Source of the DNA: Pseudomonas yamanorum
GTDB lineage: Bacteria; Pseudomonadota; Gammaproteobacteria; Pseudomonadales; Pseudomonadaceae
Length of the DNA: 64,000 nt
Direction of reading: 5' to 3'
NCBI RefSeq assembly: GCF_900105735.1
Contig: NZ_LT629793.1
Coordinates: forward strand, 1,302,001 to 1,366,000
Part shown: in pieces, positions 17,826 through 26,980 of the stretch
Layout: every line of letters starts with the position of its first letter
Position numbering within the stretch: position 1 is the first letter of the stretch
The notes under the pieces: model-generated
The model's input: only the letters and a program-made list of their open reading frames with translations
Databases searched by the model: none
What the model was told of the DNA's origin: nothing
Program-made: the position numbers and the translations under genes

Positions 17826-18371
17826 TTAGTCCTCAAGCCGGGGAAAACCCTCGGCGATCGCGTCGCCGGTCAGGTTGACCGCCAGCCCTTCAGGATCACT
17901 GAACAGGCGGATCGCCACAAAATGCGGGTTCTCCCCCATATCAAACCAGTGTGGGATGCCGCCCGGCACCGAGATCAGGTCGTTTTTCTCGCAGAACACC
18001 GCGTACACATAGTCTTCGATGTGCAAGGTAAACAGCCCACGGCCCGCGACGAAGAAACGTACGTGATCTTGGGCCATGCGGTGTTCGTCCAGCCGCTCGG
18101 CGCGCAATTCGGCTTTTTGCGGGTGATCGTTGCTGACGCGGATCACATCAACGGTGGTGTAGCCGCGCTCGGTCATCAGCGTGTCGATGGGCGCCTGGTA
18201 GGCCGCGATGATCTCAATCTCGCTGGCGTCCGCCTCAAGCCGGGTAGCGGCCTGCCAGCGGTCAAACCCCACGCCCAGCTCGGCCAGGGTCGAGACAATG
18301 TCGTCCTGGTGAGTCAGGACCTTGTTCGGGGTATCGGGGGTGGAGACGTGGTAAACCGCGAGATAGCTCAT
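17826..18371 (-). CDS. Acireductone dioxygenase homologue with altered metal ligands
   Basis: A 181-residue cupin that aligns along its whole length with MtnD, the acireductone dioxygenase of methionine salvage (DVIRVSNDHPQKAEL, VRFFVAGRGLFTLHI and HWFDMGENPHFVAIRLF are family blocks). In the Klebsiella enzyme the metal is held by His96, His98, Glu102 and His140. Here the matching residues are His97, Met99, His103 and His141 (HRMAQDHVRFF), so two of the four ligands differ. No mtnB or mtnC is adjacent, although the three usually cluster. The ATG follows a GGAAG site by 6 bases. The MFS gene lies 28 bases upstream. Either a paralogue with a new reaction or an impaired enzyme. Confidence 0.85.
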   Translation of the reverse strand: MSYLAVYHVSTPDTPNKVLTHQDDIVSTLAELGVGFDRWQAATRLEADASEIEIIAAYQAPIDTLMTERGYTTVDVIRVSNDHPQKAELRAERLDEHRMAQDHVRFFVAGRGLFTLHIEDYVYAVFCEKNDLISVPGGIPHWFDMGENPHFVAIRLFSDPEGLAVNLTGDAIAEGFPRLED

Positions 18372-18399
18372 CAAATTCTTCCTCTGTCACGGGAGCCGC

Positions 18400-19554
18400 T
18401 CATGGCCGCTCCTCTTGCAATCGAATGCCAATGGTTAGGGCGGCGGCCAGGGCCGCAATGCTGGCAATGCTGAAGGTCAGGGTCGGCCCCAGCAGGTTCC
18501 AGCTGTAACCTGAATAGAGTGCGCCCAGCGCACCGCCGGTACCGGCCAATGCGGCATACAGTGCCTGGCCCTGGCCTTGCTGGCGAGCGCCAAAGCTGCG
18601 TTGCACGAACTGGATGGCCGCCGCGTGAAAACTGCCGAAGGTCGCCGCGTGCATCACCTGCGCCAACAACAGCACCCAGAAGAATTCGGCAAATGAACCC
18701 AGCAGCAACCAGCGCAGCGCTGCCAGCAGGAAACTCGCCATCAGCACCCGCCGTACTGAAAAGCGCGTGAGAATCCGGCTCATGGCCAGGAACATCAAGA
18801 CTTCCGCCACCACGCCCAGCGCCCACAGCATGCCGATCACACCACGGCTGTAACCGAGGTGTTCAAGGTGCAAGGTCAGGAAGGTGTAGTACGGGCCGTG
18901 GCTCATCTGCATCAGCGCCACGCAGGCATAAAACGCGAGGACGCCGGGGCTGCGCAGTTGCCGCAAAAAGCCGTCACCGGCCAGGCGGTTGCCCTGGGCC
19001 GGCGGCTGCGCATTCGGTACCCACAGGCTCGCGCCGATGATGCCGGCCATGATCACCACGATCACCACCGGGTAGATGTCCAGGCTCAGCCAGTCGAACA
19101 GGCGGCCCATGATCACCACGGTGAGGATAAAACCGATGGAGCCCCACAACCGTACCTGGCTGTAGCGCGAGGTCTGGCCTTGCAGGTGCGCGAGGGTGAT
19201 GACTTCAAACTGCGGCAGTACCGCGTGCCAGAAGAACGCGTGCAAGGCCATGACCAACGCCAGCCAGGCGTAGGTCTTGCTGACAAAGATCAGCGAGAAA
19301 CTCACCAGGGTGCACACCGCGCCAAAGCGCACGATGGCCAGGCGCCGGCCGGTGTAGTCCCCCAGCCAGCCCCACAGGTTGGGGGCCACGCAGCGCATCA
19401 ACATGGGGATGGCCACCAGCTCGCCAATGCGCGCGCTGGAGAACCCCAGGTGATCGAAGTACAACGCCAGGAACGGCGCCGTCGCCCCCAGCAGGGCGAA
19501 ATAGAACAGGTAGAAGCTGGAGAGTCGCCAGTATGGAAGGCCTTGCGTCAGCAT
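18400..19554 (-). CDS. MFS transporter, HcaT/3-phenylpropionate type
   Basis: A 384-residue inner-membrane carrier with 12 predicted helices of the MFS_1-like/HcaT group. It starts LPYWRLSSFYLFYFALLGA, has the cytoplasmic loop GWLGDYTGRRLAIVRFG near residue 65, and RLWGSIGFILTVV near residue 135. Substrates of this group are poorly known; phenylpropionate is the reference. It is the first gene of a likely two-gene unit with the altered acireductone dioxygenase homologue. Confidence 0.85.
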   Translation of the reverse strand: MLTQGLPYWRLSSFYLFYFALLGATAPFLALYFDHLGFSSARIGELVAIPMLMRCVAPNLWGWLGDYTGRRLAIVRFGAVCTLVSFSLIFVSKTYAWLALVMALHAFFWHAVLPQFEVITLAHLQGQTSRYSQVRLWGSIGFILTVVIMGRLFDWLSLDIYPVVIVVIMAGIIGASLWVPNAQPPAQGNRLAGDGFLRQLRSPGVLAFYACVALMQMSHGPYYTFLTLHLEHLGYSRGVIGMLWALGVVAEVLMFLAMSRILTRFSVRRVLMASFLLAALRWLLLGSFAEFFWVLLLAQVMHAATFGSFHAAAIQFVQRSFGARQQGQGQALYAALAGTGGALGALYSGYSWNLLGPTLTFSIASIAALAAALTIGIRLQEERP

Positions 19555-19561
19555 AAGTGAC

Positions 19562-19696
19562 TTGTGGCGAGCGAGCCTGCTCGCGCTGGGGCGCGAAGCG
19601 GCCCCACTAGAAGCGCCGCAGTTCTCCAGGTACTACCGGGTTGCAGGCTTTGGGGCCGCTTCGCTGCCCAGCGCGGGCAAGCTCGCTCGCCACACA
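19562..19696. repeat. Long imperfect inverted repeat (GTGGCGAGCGAGC class)
   Basis: Outer arms TGTGGCGAGCGAGC and GCTCGCTCGCCACA, with inner arms GCGAAGCGGCCCC and GGGGCCGCTTCGC, span about 135 bases. This is a REP-type palindrome of a different class from the others in the window, placed between aroC and the MFS gene. Confidence 0.85.
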
Positions 19697-19699
19697 CGG

Positions 19700-20791
19700 T
19701 CACAGCTGGCCCAATACCGGAGTACTGACTTTTACGTCGGCGTTTTGCCCACGATGGCGCAGCAGGTGGTCCATCAACACAATGGCCATCATCGCTTCGG
19801 CAATCGGCGTGGCACGGATGCCGACGCACGGGTCGTGACGACCCTTGGTGATCACGTCCACCGGGTTGCCGTGCACATCAATCGAGCGGCCCGGCGTGGT
19901 GATGCTGGACGTCGGCTTGAGGGCCAGGTGCGCAACAATCGGCTGGCCGGAGGAGATGCCACCGAGAATGCCGCCTGCGTTGTTGCTGAGGAAACCTTCC
20001 GGGGTCATCTCGTCACGGTGCTCGGTGCCACGCTGGGCGACGCAGTCGAACCCGGCGCCGATTTCCACGCCCTTGACCGCGTTGATGCTCATCAGCGCGT
20101 GGGCCAGTTCGGCATCAAGGCGGTCGAAAATCGGCTCGCCCAGGCCGGGCATTACGCCTTCGGCGACCACGGTGATCTTGGCGCCGACGGAATCCTGGTC
20201 ACGGCGCAACTGGTCCATATAGGCTTCCAGCTCCGGCACTTTGTCCGGGTCTGGGCAGAAGAAAGCGTTGTCTTCGACGCTGTCCCAGGTCTTGAACGGG
20301 ATTTCGATCGGACCCAGCTGGCTCATGTAGCCGCGGATCACGATGCCCTGGGTCGCCAGGAACTTCTTGGCAATCGCACCGGCCGCCACACGCATCGCGG
20401 TTTCCCGCGCCGAACTGCGGCCACCGCCACGATAGTCGCGCTCGCCGTATTTGTGGTGGTAGGTGTAGTCGGCGTGGGCTGGGCGGAACAGGTCCTTGAT
20501 CGCCGAGTAGTCCTTGGACTTCTGGTCGGTGTTGCGAATCAGCAGGCCGATGGCGCAACCGGTGGTGCGGCCTTCGAACACGCCGGAGAGGATTTCGACT
20601 TCGTCGGCTTCCTGGCGCTGGGTGGTATGGCGGCTGGTACCGGGCTTGCGGCGGTCGAGGTCACGCTGCAGGTCTTCCAGGGACAACTCGAGGCCCGGCG
20701 GGCAGCCGTCGACAATGGCGACCAACGCCGGGCCATGGCTTTCGCCCGCGGTGGTAACAGTGAACAGCTTGCCGTAGGTATTGCCGGACAT
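19700..20791 (-). CDS. aroC: Chorismate synthase
   Basis: Converts 5-enolpyruvylshikimate-3-phosphate to chorismate, the end of the shikimate pathway, using reduced FMN. The 363-residue protein has the family signatures [14 protein letters not shown] at the N-terminus, [23 protein letters not shown] near residue 125 and the late [13 protein letters not shown] block. The ATG giving [16 protein letters not shown] is the standard start. Monocistronic here. Confidence 0.97.
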   Translation of the reverse strand: MSGNTYGKLFTVTTAGESHGPALVAIVDGCPPGLELSLEDLQRDLDRRKPGTSRHTTQRQEADEVEILSGVFEGRTTGCAIGLLIRNTDQKSKDYSAIKDLFRPAHADYTYHHKYGERDYRGGGRSSARETAMRVAAGAIAKKFLATQGIVIRGYMSQLGPIEIPFKTWDSVEDNAFFCPDPDKVPELEAYMDQLRRDQDSVGAKITVVAEGVMPGLGEPIFDRLDAELAHALMSINAVKGVEIGAGFDCVAQRGTEHRDEMTPEGFLSNNAGGILGGISSGQPIVAHLALKPTSSITTPGRSIDVHGNPVDVITKGRHDPCVGIRATPIAEAMMAIVLMDHLLRHRGQNADVKVSTPVLGQL

Positions 20792-20934
20792 GCAGGGCGC
20801 TCCGTGAAATCAGTTGAATCAAGTCAACCGTAATAACTTAAGGCGGCCAGTATACGCAGGCTAACCGACTAGTTCATCCTCGAAACCTTACCGGTAGACG
20901 TTGGTCCAACCGGCACCTTCCTCATGATGGCGCG

Positions 20935-21897
20935 ATGATGCTGCGAGTTTTGCTTTTGACCCTTACCCTGTTTTCCAGCCTTGGCTTCGCCGCCTCCCCT
21001 GTCGTGCTGCAACAGCCCATCAGCCTGGACACCGGCAGTGGTGAGCTGTTTGGCTCGTTGTTGTTACCCAAATCCGACAAGCCCGTGCCGGTGGTGCTGA
21101 TCATCGCCGGCTCCGGGCCCACCGACCGCAACGGCAACAGCGCCGACGGCGCACGCAACGACAGCCTCAAGCGGCTGGCCTGGGTGCTGGCCAGGCACAA
21201 CATCGCCAGCGTGCGCTACGACAAGCGCGGTGTAGCCGCCAGCCTTGCCGCCACCCCCGATGAACGCAACCTGACCCTGGACGCCTACGTCTCCGACGCC
21301 GTGGCCTGGGGCAAGTTGCTCAAGGCCGACCCGCGCATGGGTCCGTTGATTGTGCTGGGCCACAGTGAAGGCGCGCTGGTAGCCGCTCTCGCCGCCCCGC
21401 AGCTGAATCCGGCCGGGGTGATTTCCCTGTCGGGCAGTGCACGCCCGGTGGACCAGGTTATCCGCCAGCAACTGGCCGACCACATGCCTCCCGCACTGTT
21501 GCTGCGCAGCAACCAGATTCTCGATCACCTCAAGGCCGGCCAAGTGGACGCCGATGTGCCTACACCGCTTGAGGGCATCTTCCGACCCAGCGTGCAGCCT
21601 TATCTGATCAGCCTGTTCCGAGCCGACCCTTCGGCAGCATTTGCCAAACTGAAGATGCCGGCGCTGATCGTCCAGGGCACCAATGACCTGCAGGTCGGCG
21701 TGGCCGATGCGCAACGATTGCAGAAGGCCAAGCCCGACGCCGAGCTGACGGTGATCGAGGGCATGAACCACGTGATGCGGATCGTGCCCAATGACGTGAA
21801 GCAGCAATTGGAGTCCTACAACGACCCACAGCTCCCGCTGGCTGCCGAACTGGGCACACGCCTGGTTCGCTTTATCGACGGACTTCGCGCCAGTTAA
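20935..21897 (+). CDS. Exported alpha/beta hydrolase
   Basis: A 320-residue serine hydrolase with an N-terminal signal peptide (MLRVLLLTLTLFSSLGFAAS, probable cleavage after FAA). The oxyanion-region motif is IIAGSGPTDRNG near residue 65, the nucleophile elbow is GHSEG near residue 145, and the final His is in EGMNHVMR near residue 280. It belongs to the dienelactone/YqiA-like peptidase group often annotated as alpha/beta fold hydrolase; the substrate is unknown and location is periplasmic. Confidence 0.87.
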   Translation: MMLRVLLLTLTLFSSLGFAASPVVLQQPISLDTGSGELFGSLLLPKSDKPVPVVLIIAGSGPTDRNGNSADGARNDSLKRLAWVLARHNIASVRYDKRGVAASLAATPDERNLTLDAYVSDAVAWGKLLKADPRMGPLIVLGHSEGALVAALAAPQLNPAGVISLSGSARPVDQVIRQQLADHMPPALLLRSNQILDHLKAGQVDADVPTPLEGIFRPSVQPYLISLFRADPSAAFAKLKMPALIVQGTNDLQVGVADAQRLQKAKPDAELTVIEGMNHVMRIVPNDVKQQLESYNDPQLPLAAELGTRLVRFIDGLRAS

Positions 21898-21997
21898 GCG
21901 AGTATTCCCCCTCCAGTCCTGAGCAAAACGGCCGATAAGCCCTGGGTCGACAGCAAAAAGCCTGTCGGCCCGCAGAGCTTGGACAGGATCGCGCCGA

Positions 21998-22801
21998 ATG
22001 ACGAACACCGAAGCAACACCCGAACCTACCGCCGACACCACGGCAGACACCGAGGCCGCCGCATCGGCCGCGTTACCGTGGGCGGAGGTACAGGCCGAAC
22101 ATTTCAAGATGCTGCGCCTGGCCCCTTTGGCCACCGACCGCGCCACCGGCGTGCGGCCCCTGCGCTTTGTGCAGTTTGGCTGGGCCGAACGCAACAACAA
22201 GGACCACAGCCTGCTGCGCATGGTCATCCAATTGCCGGGCCAGCGGGTGCGCCGGGAACAGAACCATTTGGATATCTGGGTCGATCACGCGACCCATCGG
22301 GTGCACTTTGGCCCGGGCAACAGCCTGGAGATCGAGCCGGCTAACCGCGGCATCGGCCGCTTCCTCGTGGCCCAGGGCGCTGCCTGGGCGAAAAAGAAGT
22401 GGTCGCACTACCGCGTTGATGGCGTCGACCTGGCCAACAAGGACGCGTTGAATGAAGCCACGCGCCTGCGCCGGGATCACTTCCTGCGTATCCAGGGCTT
22501 TGATGTGGCGTATGCCGATGTCCAGCATTTGAAGGGCAACGTGCAACCGGGCAAGGTCAGCGATGTGCTGGACAGCTGGAACACCGAAAAGCTGCAGTTC
22601 GTGGAGATTCTGGAAGCGGCGCAGATGCTGCAACAGGCCGAGCAGAACCTGGCCGAACAGGAAGTGAAGCTGCGCAAGGAAGAGGAAAAGGTCACCAAGT
22701 TCAAGCGCGAAGACAGCGGGTTGCGCTTCACGATTACGTGTTTGGTGGCGTTTACCGTGTTTCAGGCGGGGTTGTTGATCTGGATTGCGACGCATCGGTA
22801 A
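21998..22801 (+). CDS. Conserved hypothetical membrane-anchored coiled-coil protein
   Basis: I do not recognise a named family. The 267 residues divide into an Ala/Thr-rich tail (1-30), a compact soluble domain (30-190, with FVQFGWAERNNKDHSLLRMV), a strongly charged coiled coil (AEQNLAEQEVKLRKEEEKV, about 205-235) and one C-terminal transmembrane helix (FTITCLVAFTVFQAGLLIWI). It is thus likely a tail-anchored inner-membrane protein facing the cytoplasm. The preceding hydrolase ends 100 bases upstream, so they may be cotranscribed. Confidence 0.75.
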   Translation: MTNTEATPEPTADTTADTEAAASAALPWAEVQAEHFKMLRLAPLATDRATGVRPLRFVQFGWAERNNKDHSLLRMVIQLPGQRVRREQNHLDIWVDHATHRVHFGPGNSLEIEPANRGIGRFLVAQGAAWAKKKWSHYRVDGVDLANKDALNEATRLRRDHFLRIQGFDVAYADVQHLKGNVQPGKVSDVLDSWNTEKLQFVEILEAAQMLQQAEQNLAEQEVKLRKEEEKVTKFKREDSGLRFTITCLVAFTVFQAGLLIWIATHR

Positions 22802-22831
22802 TCCGGTTTATCAATTGAAACCGGATCAAAA

Positions 22832-22921
22832 TGTGGGAGCGGGCTTGCTCGCGAATGCGGTGTGTCAGTCACCGGATATCTTGACTGAGCCACCGCATTC
22901 GCGAGCAAGCCCGCTCCCACA
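22832..22921. repeat. REPIN (CGGGCTTGCTCGCG class)
   Basis: Two intact inverted REPs with a palindromic middle (CGAATGCGGTG...CACCGCATTCG), between convergent genes. Confidence 0.93.
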
Positions 22922-22948
22922 CTGACCGCGTTACCCGCTTGGAAGCGG

Positions 22949-23857
22949 TTAAACCCTCGCGGCAAACACCGCCTGATGCGCCCGGCATTGCTCTGCCGTC
23001 AACATGAACACGCCATGCCCACCGCGCTGGAAGTCCAGCCAGGCAAAGTCCACCTCCGGGTACAGCGCCTCGACGTGAACCTGGCTGTTGCCCACTTCGA
23101 CAATCAGCAAGCCCTTCTCGGTCAAGTGATCCGCCGCTTCGGCCAGCATCCGTCGAACCAGGTTCAAACCGTCATCCCCGCAGGCCAGGCCCAGTTCCGG
23201 TTCGTGCTGGTATTCATCCGGCATGTCGGCGAAGTCTTCGGCATCGACATACGGCGGGTTGGACACGATCAGGTCAAAACGCTGGCCCGGCAAACCATCA
23301 AAGCCGTCGCCCTGAACGGTGTAGACGCGCTCGTCGACACCATGGCGCTCGATGTTCTGGTTGGCCACTTCCAAGGCTTCAAAGGACAGGTCACCCAGCA
23401 CTACTTCGGCGTCCTGGAACTCGTAGGCGCAGGCTATACCGATGCAACCGGAACCGGTGCACAGGTCCAGAATGCGGGCCGGCGGTGTGCCCAGCCACGG
23501 TTCGAAGCGGTTTTCGATCAGTTCGCCAATCGGTGAGCGTGGAATCAGCACGCGCTCATCAACGATAAACGACATGCCGCAGAACCAGGCTTCCTTCAGC
23601 AGGTAAGCGGTAGGCACCCGCTCATGGATGCGGCGGTGCAGCAACCGTTGCACGTGGGAGATTTCCTCTTCTTCCAGGTTGCAATCCAGGTAGCTGTCGG
23701 CAATTTCCCACGGCAGATGCAGGGCGCCGAGCACCAGTTGCCGGGCTTCGTCCCAGGCGTTGTCGGTGCCATGGCCAAAAAACAGGTCTTCCCCATGGAA
23801 ACGGCTGACGGCCCATCGGATGTGGTCGCGCAAGGTGCGCAGGCGAGAAGTGATCAC
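22949..23857 (-). CDS. prmB: 50S ribosomal protein L3 N5-glutamine methyltransferase
   Basis: SAM-dependent methyltransferase that modifies a glutamine of ribosomal protein L3 during ribosome assembly. In the 302-residue protein the SAM-binding [14 protein letters not shown] is near residue 135 and the glutamine-recognition NPPY near residue 200 ([13 protein letters not shown]). The start is GTG, with a GGAG about 9 bases upstream. The N-terminal helical domain ([18 protein letters not shown]) matches PrmB rather than PrmC. It is not cotranscribed with aroC here; a REPIN lies after its stop. Confidence 0.93.
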   Translation of the reverse strand: MITSRLRTLRDHIRWAVSRFHGEDLFFGHGTDNAWDEARQLVLGALHLPWEIADSYLDCNLEEEEISHVQRLLHRRIHERVPTAYLLKEAWFCGMSFIVDERVLIPRSPIGELIENRFEPWLGTPPARILDLCTGSGCIGIACAYEFQDAEVVLGDLSFEALEVANQNIERHGVDERVYTVQGDGFDGLPGQRFDLIVSNPPYVDAEDFADMPDEYQHEPELGLACGDDGLNLVRRMLAEAADHLTEKGLLIVEVGNSQVHVEALYPEVDFAWLDFQRGGHGVFMLTAEQCRAHQAVFAARV

Positions 23858-24097
23858 GGGGGCAAGCTCCTGGAAAAAACGACCGGCGATTCTAACAGTC
23901 TTAAGCTGTACCGACGATGTACGAAAAAACCCTTTGCCGCACGTCGGATTTCATCTTAAACACGGTTTTTGCCTAAACGTAGTGCCCTATTGACATCGCT
24001 ACACGCCAACAACGGCGTACCTTACGATGGTAGCGATTCACAGAAGCGCTCAGCCAGAGGACAATGTCACAAAAGCCCCACTCACAGGAGCCCCAGA

Positions 24098-24688
24098 ATG
24101 TCCGTTCCAAAGACGATGTTTCAACTCAGCGGTCGTGGTTACGCAGCGGCGAACCTGAACCATGCGACCCTCGTGATCATCGACGCCCAGAAGGAATACC
24201 TCAGCGGTCCCCTCGCCCTTTCGGGCATGGACGCTGCTGTCGAAAACATCAAGCAACTCGCCGCTGCCGCGCGCAACGCCGGGCGCCCGATCGTGCACGT
24301 GCGCCACTTGGGTACGGTCGGCGGGCTGTTTGATCCCCAGGGCGAGCGCGGTGAGTTCATTCCAGGCCTCGAGCCCCAGGCCGATGAAACCATCATCGGC
24401 AAGTTGCTGCCCAGCGCCTTCCACGGCACCGGCCTGGAGAAGCACCTGCAAGACCTCGGCTCCCTGGACCTGATTGTCTGCGGCTTCATGAGCCACTCCA
24501 GCGTCAGCACCACCGTGCGCGCGGCGAAGAACCTGGGCTTTCGCTGCACCCTGGTAGAAGACGCCTGCGCCACCCGCGACCTGCCTTACAAGGGCGGCAT
24601 CCTCAGCGCCGACCATGTGCAGCAGACTGAAATGGCCATCATGGCCGACAACTTCGCCACCCTCGCCTTGACCAAAGATCTGATCTGA
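24098..24688 (+). CDS. Isochorismatase-fold hydrolase with Ser at the nucleophile position
   Basis: A 196-residue protein of the isochorismatase/cysteine hydrolase superfamily. Asp29 (LVIIDAQKEY) and Lys102 (IIGKLLPSAFHGTGL) of the usual Asp-Lys-Cys triad are present. The position of the nucleophilic Cys is Ser135 (GFMSHSSVSTTVRAA, where amidase members read THMCV or similar). True isochorismatases also lack the Cys, but they carry a different context. The substrate is unknown. An AGGAG site precedes the ATG; an in-frame ATG 43 codons upstream has no family sequence. A GATGAGCGGG/CCCGCTCATC hairpin follows the gene. Confidence 0.87.
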   Translation: MSVPKTMFQLSGRGYAAANLNHATLVIIDAQKEYLSGPLALSGMDAAVENIKQLAAAARNAGRPIVHVRHLGTVGGLFDPQGERGEFIPGLEPQADETIIGKLLPSAFHGTGLEKHLQDLGSLDLIVCGFMSHSSVSTTVRAAKNLGFRCTLVEDACATRDLPYKGGILSADHVQQTEMAIMADNFATLALTKDLI

Positions 24689-24818
24689 TCGACCTCAGAT
24701 GAGCGGGTAGCCGCCCGCTCATCCGCAAAAACCTGTCATTTGCTGCAATTGCCTCTGTACCCGGAACAACCTGTGTATCTTCCGGTCGAAGGGCCGATAC
24801 CCTGGAGGAAAGGTCGGA

Positions 24819-25139
24819 ATGAAGATATCCGATGGTTTTGATGCTCGTCGTTTGCGCCCCAAGGGCCCGAGCAACTGGCGTCTGCGCATCGGCGCCGGCT
24901 TTGCCGCGCTGTTGGCGATAGGTGGCGTACTACTGGCAATTGCCGGCGGCGCTGGTTTGGTTGGACATTCACCGGCCTTGGGCGAACTGAACGCCAGCCC
25001 TGGTGGTTCTGCAATACTGTTGGTCATCGGCCTGTTGGTGCTGTGGTTTGGCGTATGGCTGTGGCGCCGTTGCCGTCGGCGCATGCGCCAGCCCCTGTCA
25101 CTGAACATCGCCTCGCACCTGATGAAAAAGCACGACTGA
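24819..25139 (+). CDS. Hypothetical two-helix membrane protein
   Basis: A 106-residue protein I do not recognise. A basic N-terminus (MKISDGFDARRLRPKG) is followed by two transmembrane helices (GFAALLAIGGVLLAIAGGAGLVG and AILLVIGLLVLWFGVWLW), then an Arg-rich cytoplasmic tail. The loop between the helices is short and polar. A GGAGGAAAGG ribosome-binding stretch sits well before the ATG, which supports translation. It is isolated between the isochorismatase-fold gene and the smr gene. Confidence 0.75.
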   Translation: MKISDGFDARRLRPKGPSNWRLRIGAGFAALLAIGGVLLAIAGGAGLVGHSPALGELNASPGGSAILLVIGLLVLWFGVWLWRRCRRRMRQPLSLNIASHLMKKHD

Positions 25140-25214
25140 TGGCATCCAGTTAGCGTTTGTTGCGCATCAAGCCGCCGCGATTAGGTAAACTGCCCGCCCT
25201 TCGCGGAGGCTGAC

Positions 25215-25772
25215 ATGCAAGACGACGATTTTTCCCTATTCAAGAACGAGCTGCGCGGCGTCAAGCCGATCAAGCACGATCGCGCCGACACCGGCAAACC
25301 CAAGACCGACCGCGCCCAGATCGCCAAGCTGCGCCAGGCCGCGACCGTGCGTACGGACGCCACCACCGTGGACGGTCTGTCGGATCAGTTCGTTATCGAT
25401 GTAGGCCCCGAAGACGAGCTGATGTGGGCCCGCGACGGCGTGCAGGAAAGCCAAATGCGCAAGCTCAAGGTCGGCCAGATCCCGTTCGAAGGCAGCCTCG
25501 ACCTGCACGGCATGACCGTCGAAAAAGCCCGTGAAACCCTCTGGGCGTTCCTCGCCGAAGCCACCAAATTCGAAATCCGCTGCGTGCGCGTCACCCACGG
25601 CAAGGCCGTGCGCCTGGACGGCAAGCGGCCGATGATCAAAAGTCACGTCAACACCTGGCTGCGCCAACACTCCCAGGTGCTGGGTTTTACCTCTTGCCAG
25701 CCACGTCACGGCGGTGCTGGCGCGGTGTATGTGATGCTCAAGCGCACCATGATGGAAGGCCGCGACGAGTAA
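25215..25772 (+). CDS. Smr/MutS2-C-domain endonuclease-like protein
   Basis: A 185-residue cytoplasmic protein with a charged N-terminal region and a C-terminal Smr domain (residues ~95-180). The Smr signatures are [15 protein letters not shown], then VRVTHGKAV and the final [11 protein letters not shown]. Homologues such as SmrB cleave mRNA on collided ribosomes, but sequence alone does not show which activity applies here. The start [18 protein letters not shown] is the typical proteobacterial Smr start. It precedes folE by about 80 bases and may be cotranscribed. Confidence 0.9.
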   Translation: MQDDDFSLFKNELRGVKPIKHDRADTGKPKTDRAQIAKLRQAATVRTDATTVDGLSDQFVIDVGPEDELMWARDGVQESQMRKLKVGQIPFEGSLDLHGMTVEKARETLWAFLAEATKFEIRCVRVTHGKAVRLDGKRPMIKSHVNTWLRQHSQVLGFTSCQPRHGGAGAVYVMLKRTMMEGRDE

Positions 25773-25851
25773 CAAGTGCCATCGTCAGGCTTGCAGCGAT
25801 GTGTTGGCCGCCGTACCCTTGCCCTTTGCGAAAATCCCACTAGGTAGTTTC

Positions 25852-26397
25852 ATGTCCCTGGAACAGAATTACACCGCGATCCTCGGCCAGCTCGGCGAGG
25901 ACGTTTCCCGCGAGGGCCTGCTCGACACGCCAAAACGTGCCGCCAAGGCCATGCAGTATCTCTGCCGCGGTTATGAACAGACCCTCGAAGAAGTCACCAA
26001 CGGTGCCTTGTTCAGCTCTGACAACAGCGAAATGGTGCTGGTCAAGGACATCGAGTTGTACTCGCTGTGCGAACACCACCTGCTGCCGTTTATCGGCAAG
26101 GCTCACGTCGCGTATATCCCGAGCGGCAAAGTGCTGGGCCTGTCGAAGGTCGCGCGTATCGTCGATATGTATGCCCGCCGCCTGCAGATCCAGGAAAACC
26201 TCAGCCGCCAGATCGCCGATGCGGTCCAGCAGGTCACCGGCGCCCTGGGCGTTGCAGTGGTGATCGAGGCCAAGCACATGTGCATGATGATGCGCGGTGT
26301 GGAGAAGCAGAATTCGTCGATGATCACGTCGGTGATGCTGGGTGAGTTCCGCGAAAACGCGGCGACCCGCAGCGAGTTTCTCAGCCTGATCAAGTAA
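25852..26397 (+). CDS. folE: GTP cyclohydrolase I (FolE)
   Basis: Converts GTP to 7,8-dihydroneopterin triphosphate, first step of folate synthesis. The 181-residue length and the zinc/active-site motifs [10 protein letters not shown] and [13 protein letters not shown] (Cys and His ligands) are classical for the zinc-dependent type I enzyme. Pseudomonas genomes usually have more than one folE copy; this one sits between smr and a glutaredoxin gene. I chose the ATG giving [11 protein letters not shown] over an upstream GTG in frame, because it has the family start. Confidence 0.95.
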   Translation: MSLEQNYTAILGQLGEDVSREGLLDTPKRAAKAMQYLCRGYEQTLEEVTNGALFSSDNSEMVLVKDIELYSLCEHHLLPFIGKAHVAYIPSGKVLGLSKVARIVDMYARRLQIQENLSRQIADAVQQVTGALGVAVVIEAKHMCMMMRGVEKQNSSMITSVMLGEFRENAATRSEFLSLIK

Positions 26398-26411
26398 TAC
26401 GCAGCACCTGG

Positions 26412-26440
26412 AAAAACCGGCGTTCATCGCCGGTTTTTTT
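26412..26440 (+). terminator. Rho-independent terminator of folE
   Basis: Stem AAAAACCGGCG/CGCCGGTTTTT, 5-base loop, followed by further T. It begins 14 bases after the stop. Confidence 0.93.
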
Positions 26441-26500
26441 TCGCCTGTGAAAAATCAGGTAAGCTGCGGCCCCTTCAGTCTAGGGCAAGAGGTTTCAGCC

Positions 26501-26872
26501 ATGTTCGTCAAAGCACTTCGAGTGGGCCTCGGCCACGTCATCATCGCCGGCGACTTCCTGACCCGTCCGCGCAAAAAGCAGCGCCCTGCCGAACAGCAGG
26601 CGCAGGTGAACGCAGCGGCCAAGGACCTGACCCTGTATCAATTCCACGCCTGCCCGTTCTGCGTGAAGACCCGCCGCACCCTGCACCGCCTGAACGTGCC
26701 GGTGGCCTTGAAGGACGCGAAGAACAACGAACAGGATCGCCAGACCCTGCTGGAACAAGGCGGCAAGATCAAGGTGCCATGCCTGCGCATTGAAGAGAAC
26801 GGCCAGACCACCTGGATGTACGACTCCAAGGTGATCATCGATTATCTGGACAAGCGGTTTGCGGCGGTCTGA
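26501..26872 (+). CDS. Glutaredoxin-domain protein
   Basis: A 123-residue protein. A hydrophobic/basic N-terminal segment (MFVKALRVGLGHVIIAGDFLTRP) leads into a glutaredoxin fold with the redox motif CPFC at FHACPFCVKTRR, near residue 55, and the cis-Pro stretch IKVPCL. Members with this N-terminal extension are common in gammaproteobacteria; their partners are unknown. The start with MFVKAL follows an AGAGG site. A terminator lies just upstream, so it has its own promoter. Confidence 0.9.
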   Translation: MFVKALRVGLGHVIIAGDFLTRPRKKQRPAEQQAQVNAAAKDLTLYQFHACPFCVKTRRTLHRLNVPVALKDAKNNEQDRQTLLEQGGKIKVPCLRIEENGQTTWMYDSKVIIDYLDKRFAAV

Positions 26873-26890
26873 CAAACAGCGAGGATCCAA

Positions 26891-26980
26891 TGTGGGAGCG
26901 GGCTTGCTCGCGAAAGCGGTGGGTCAGCCAATACATAGGCTGGCTGATCCACCGCATTCGCGAGCAAGCCCGCTCCCACA
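26891..26980. repeat. REPIN (CGGGCTTGCTCGCG class) abutting a stop codon
   Basis: Both inverted REPs are intact. The right arm ends at CCCACA, directly against the TAA stop codon (minus strand) of the next gene, so the repeat reaches the very end of that coding sequence. Confidence 0.93.
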
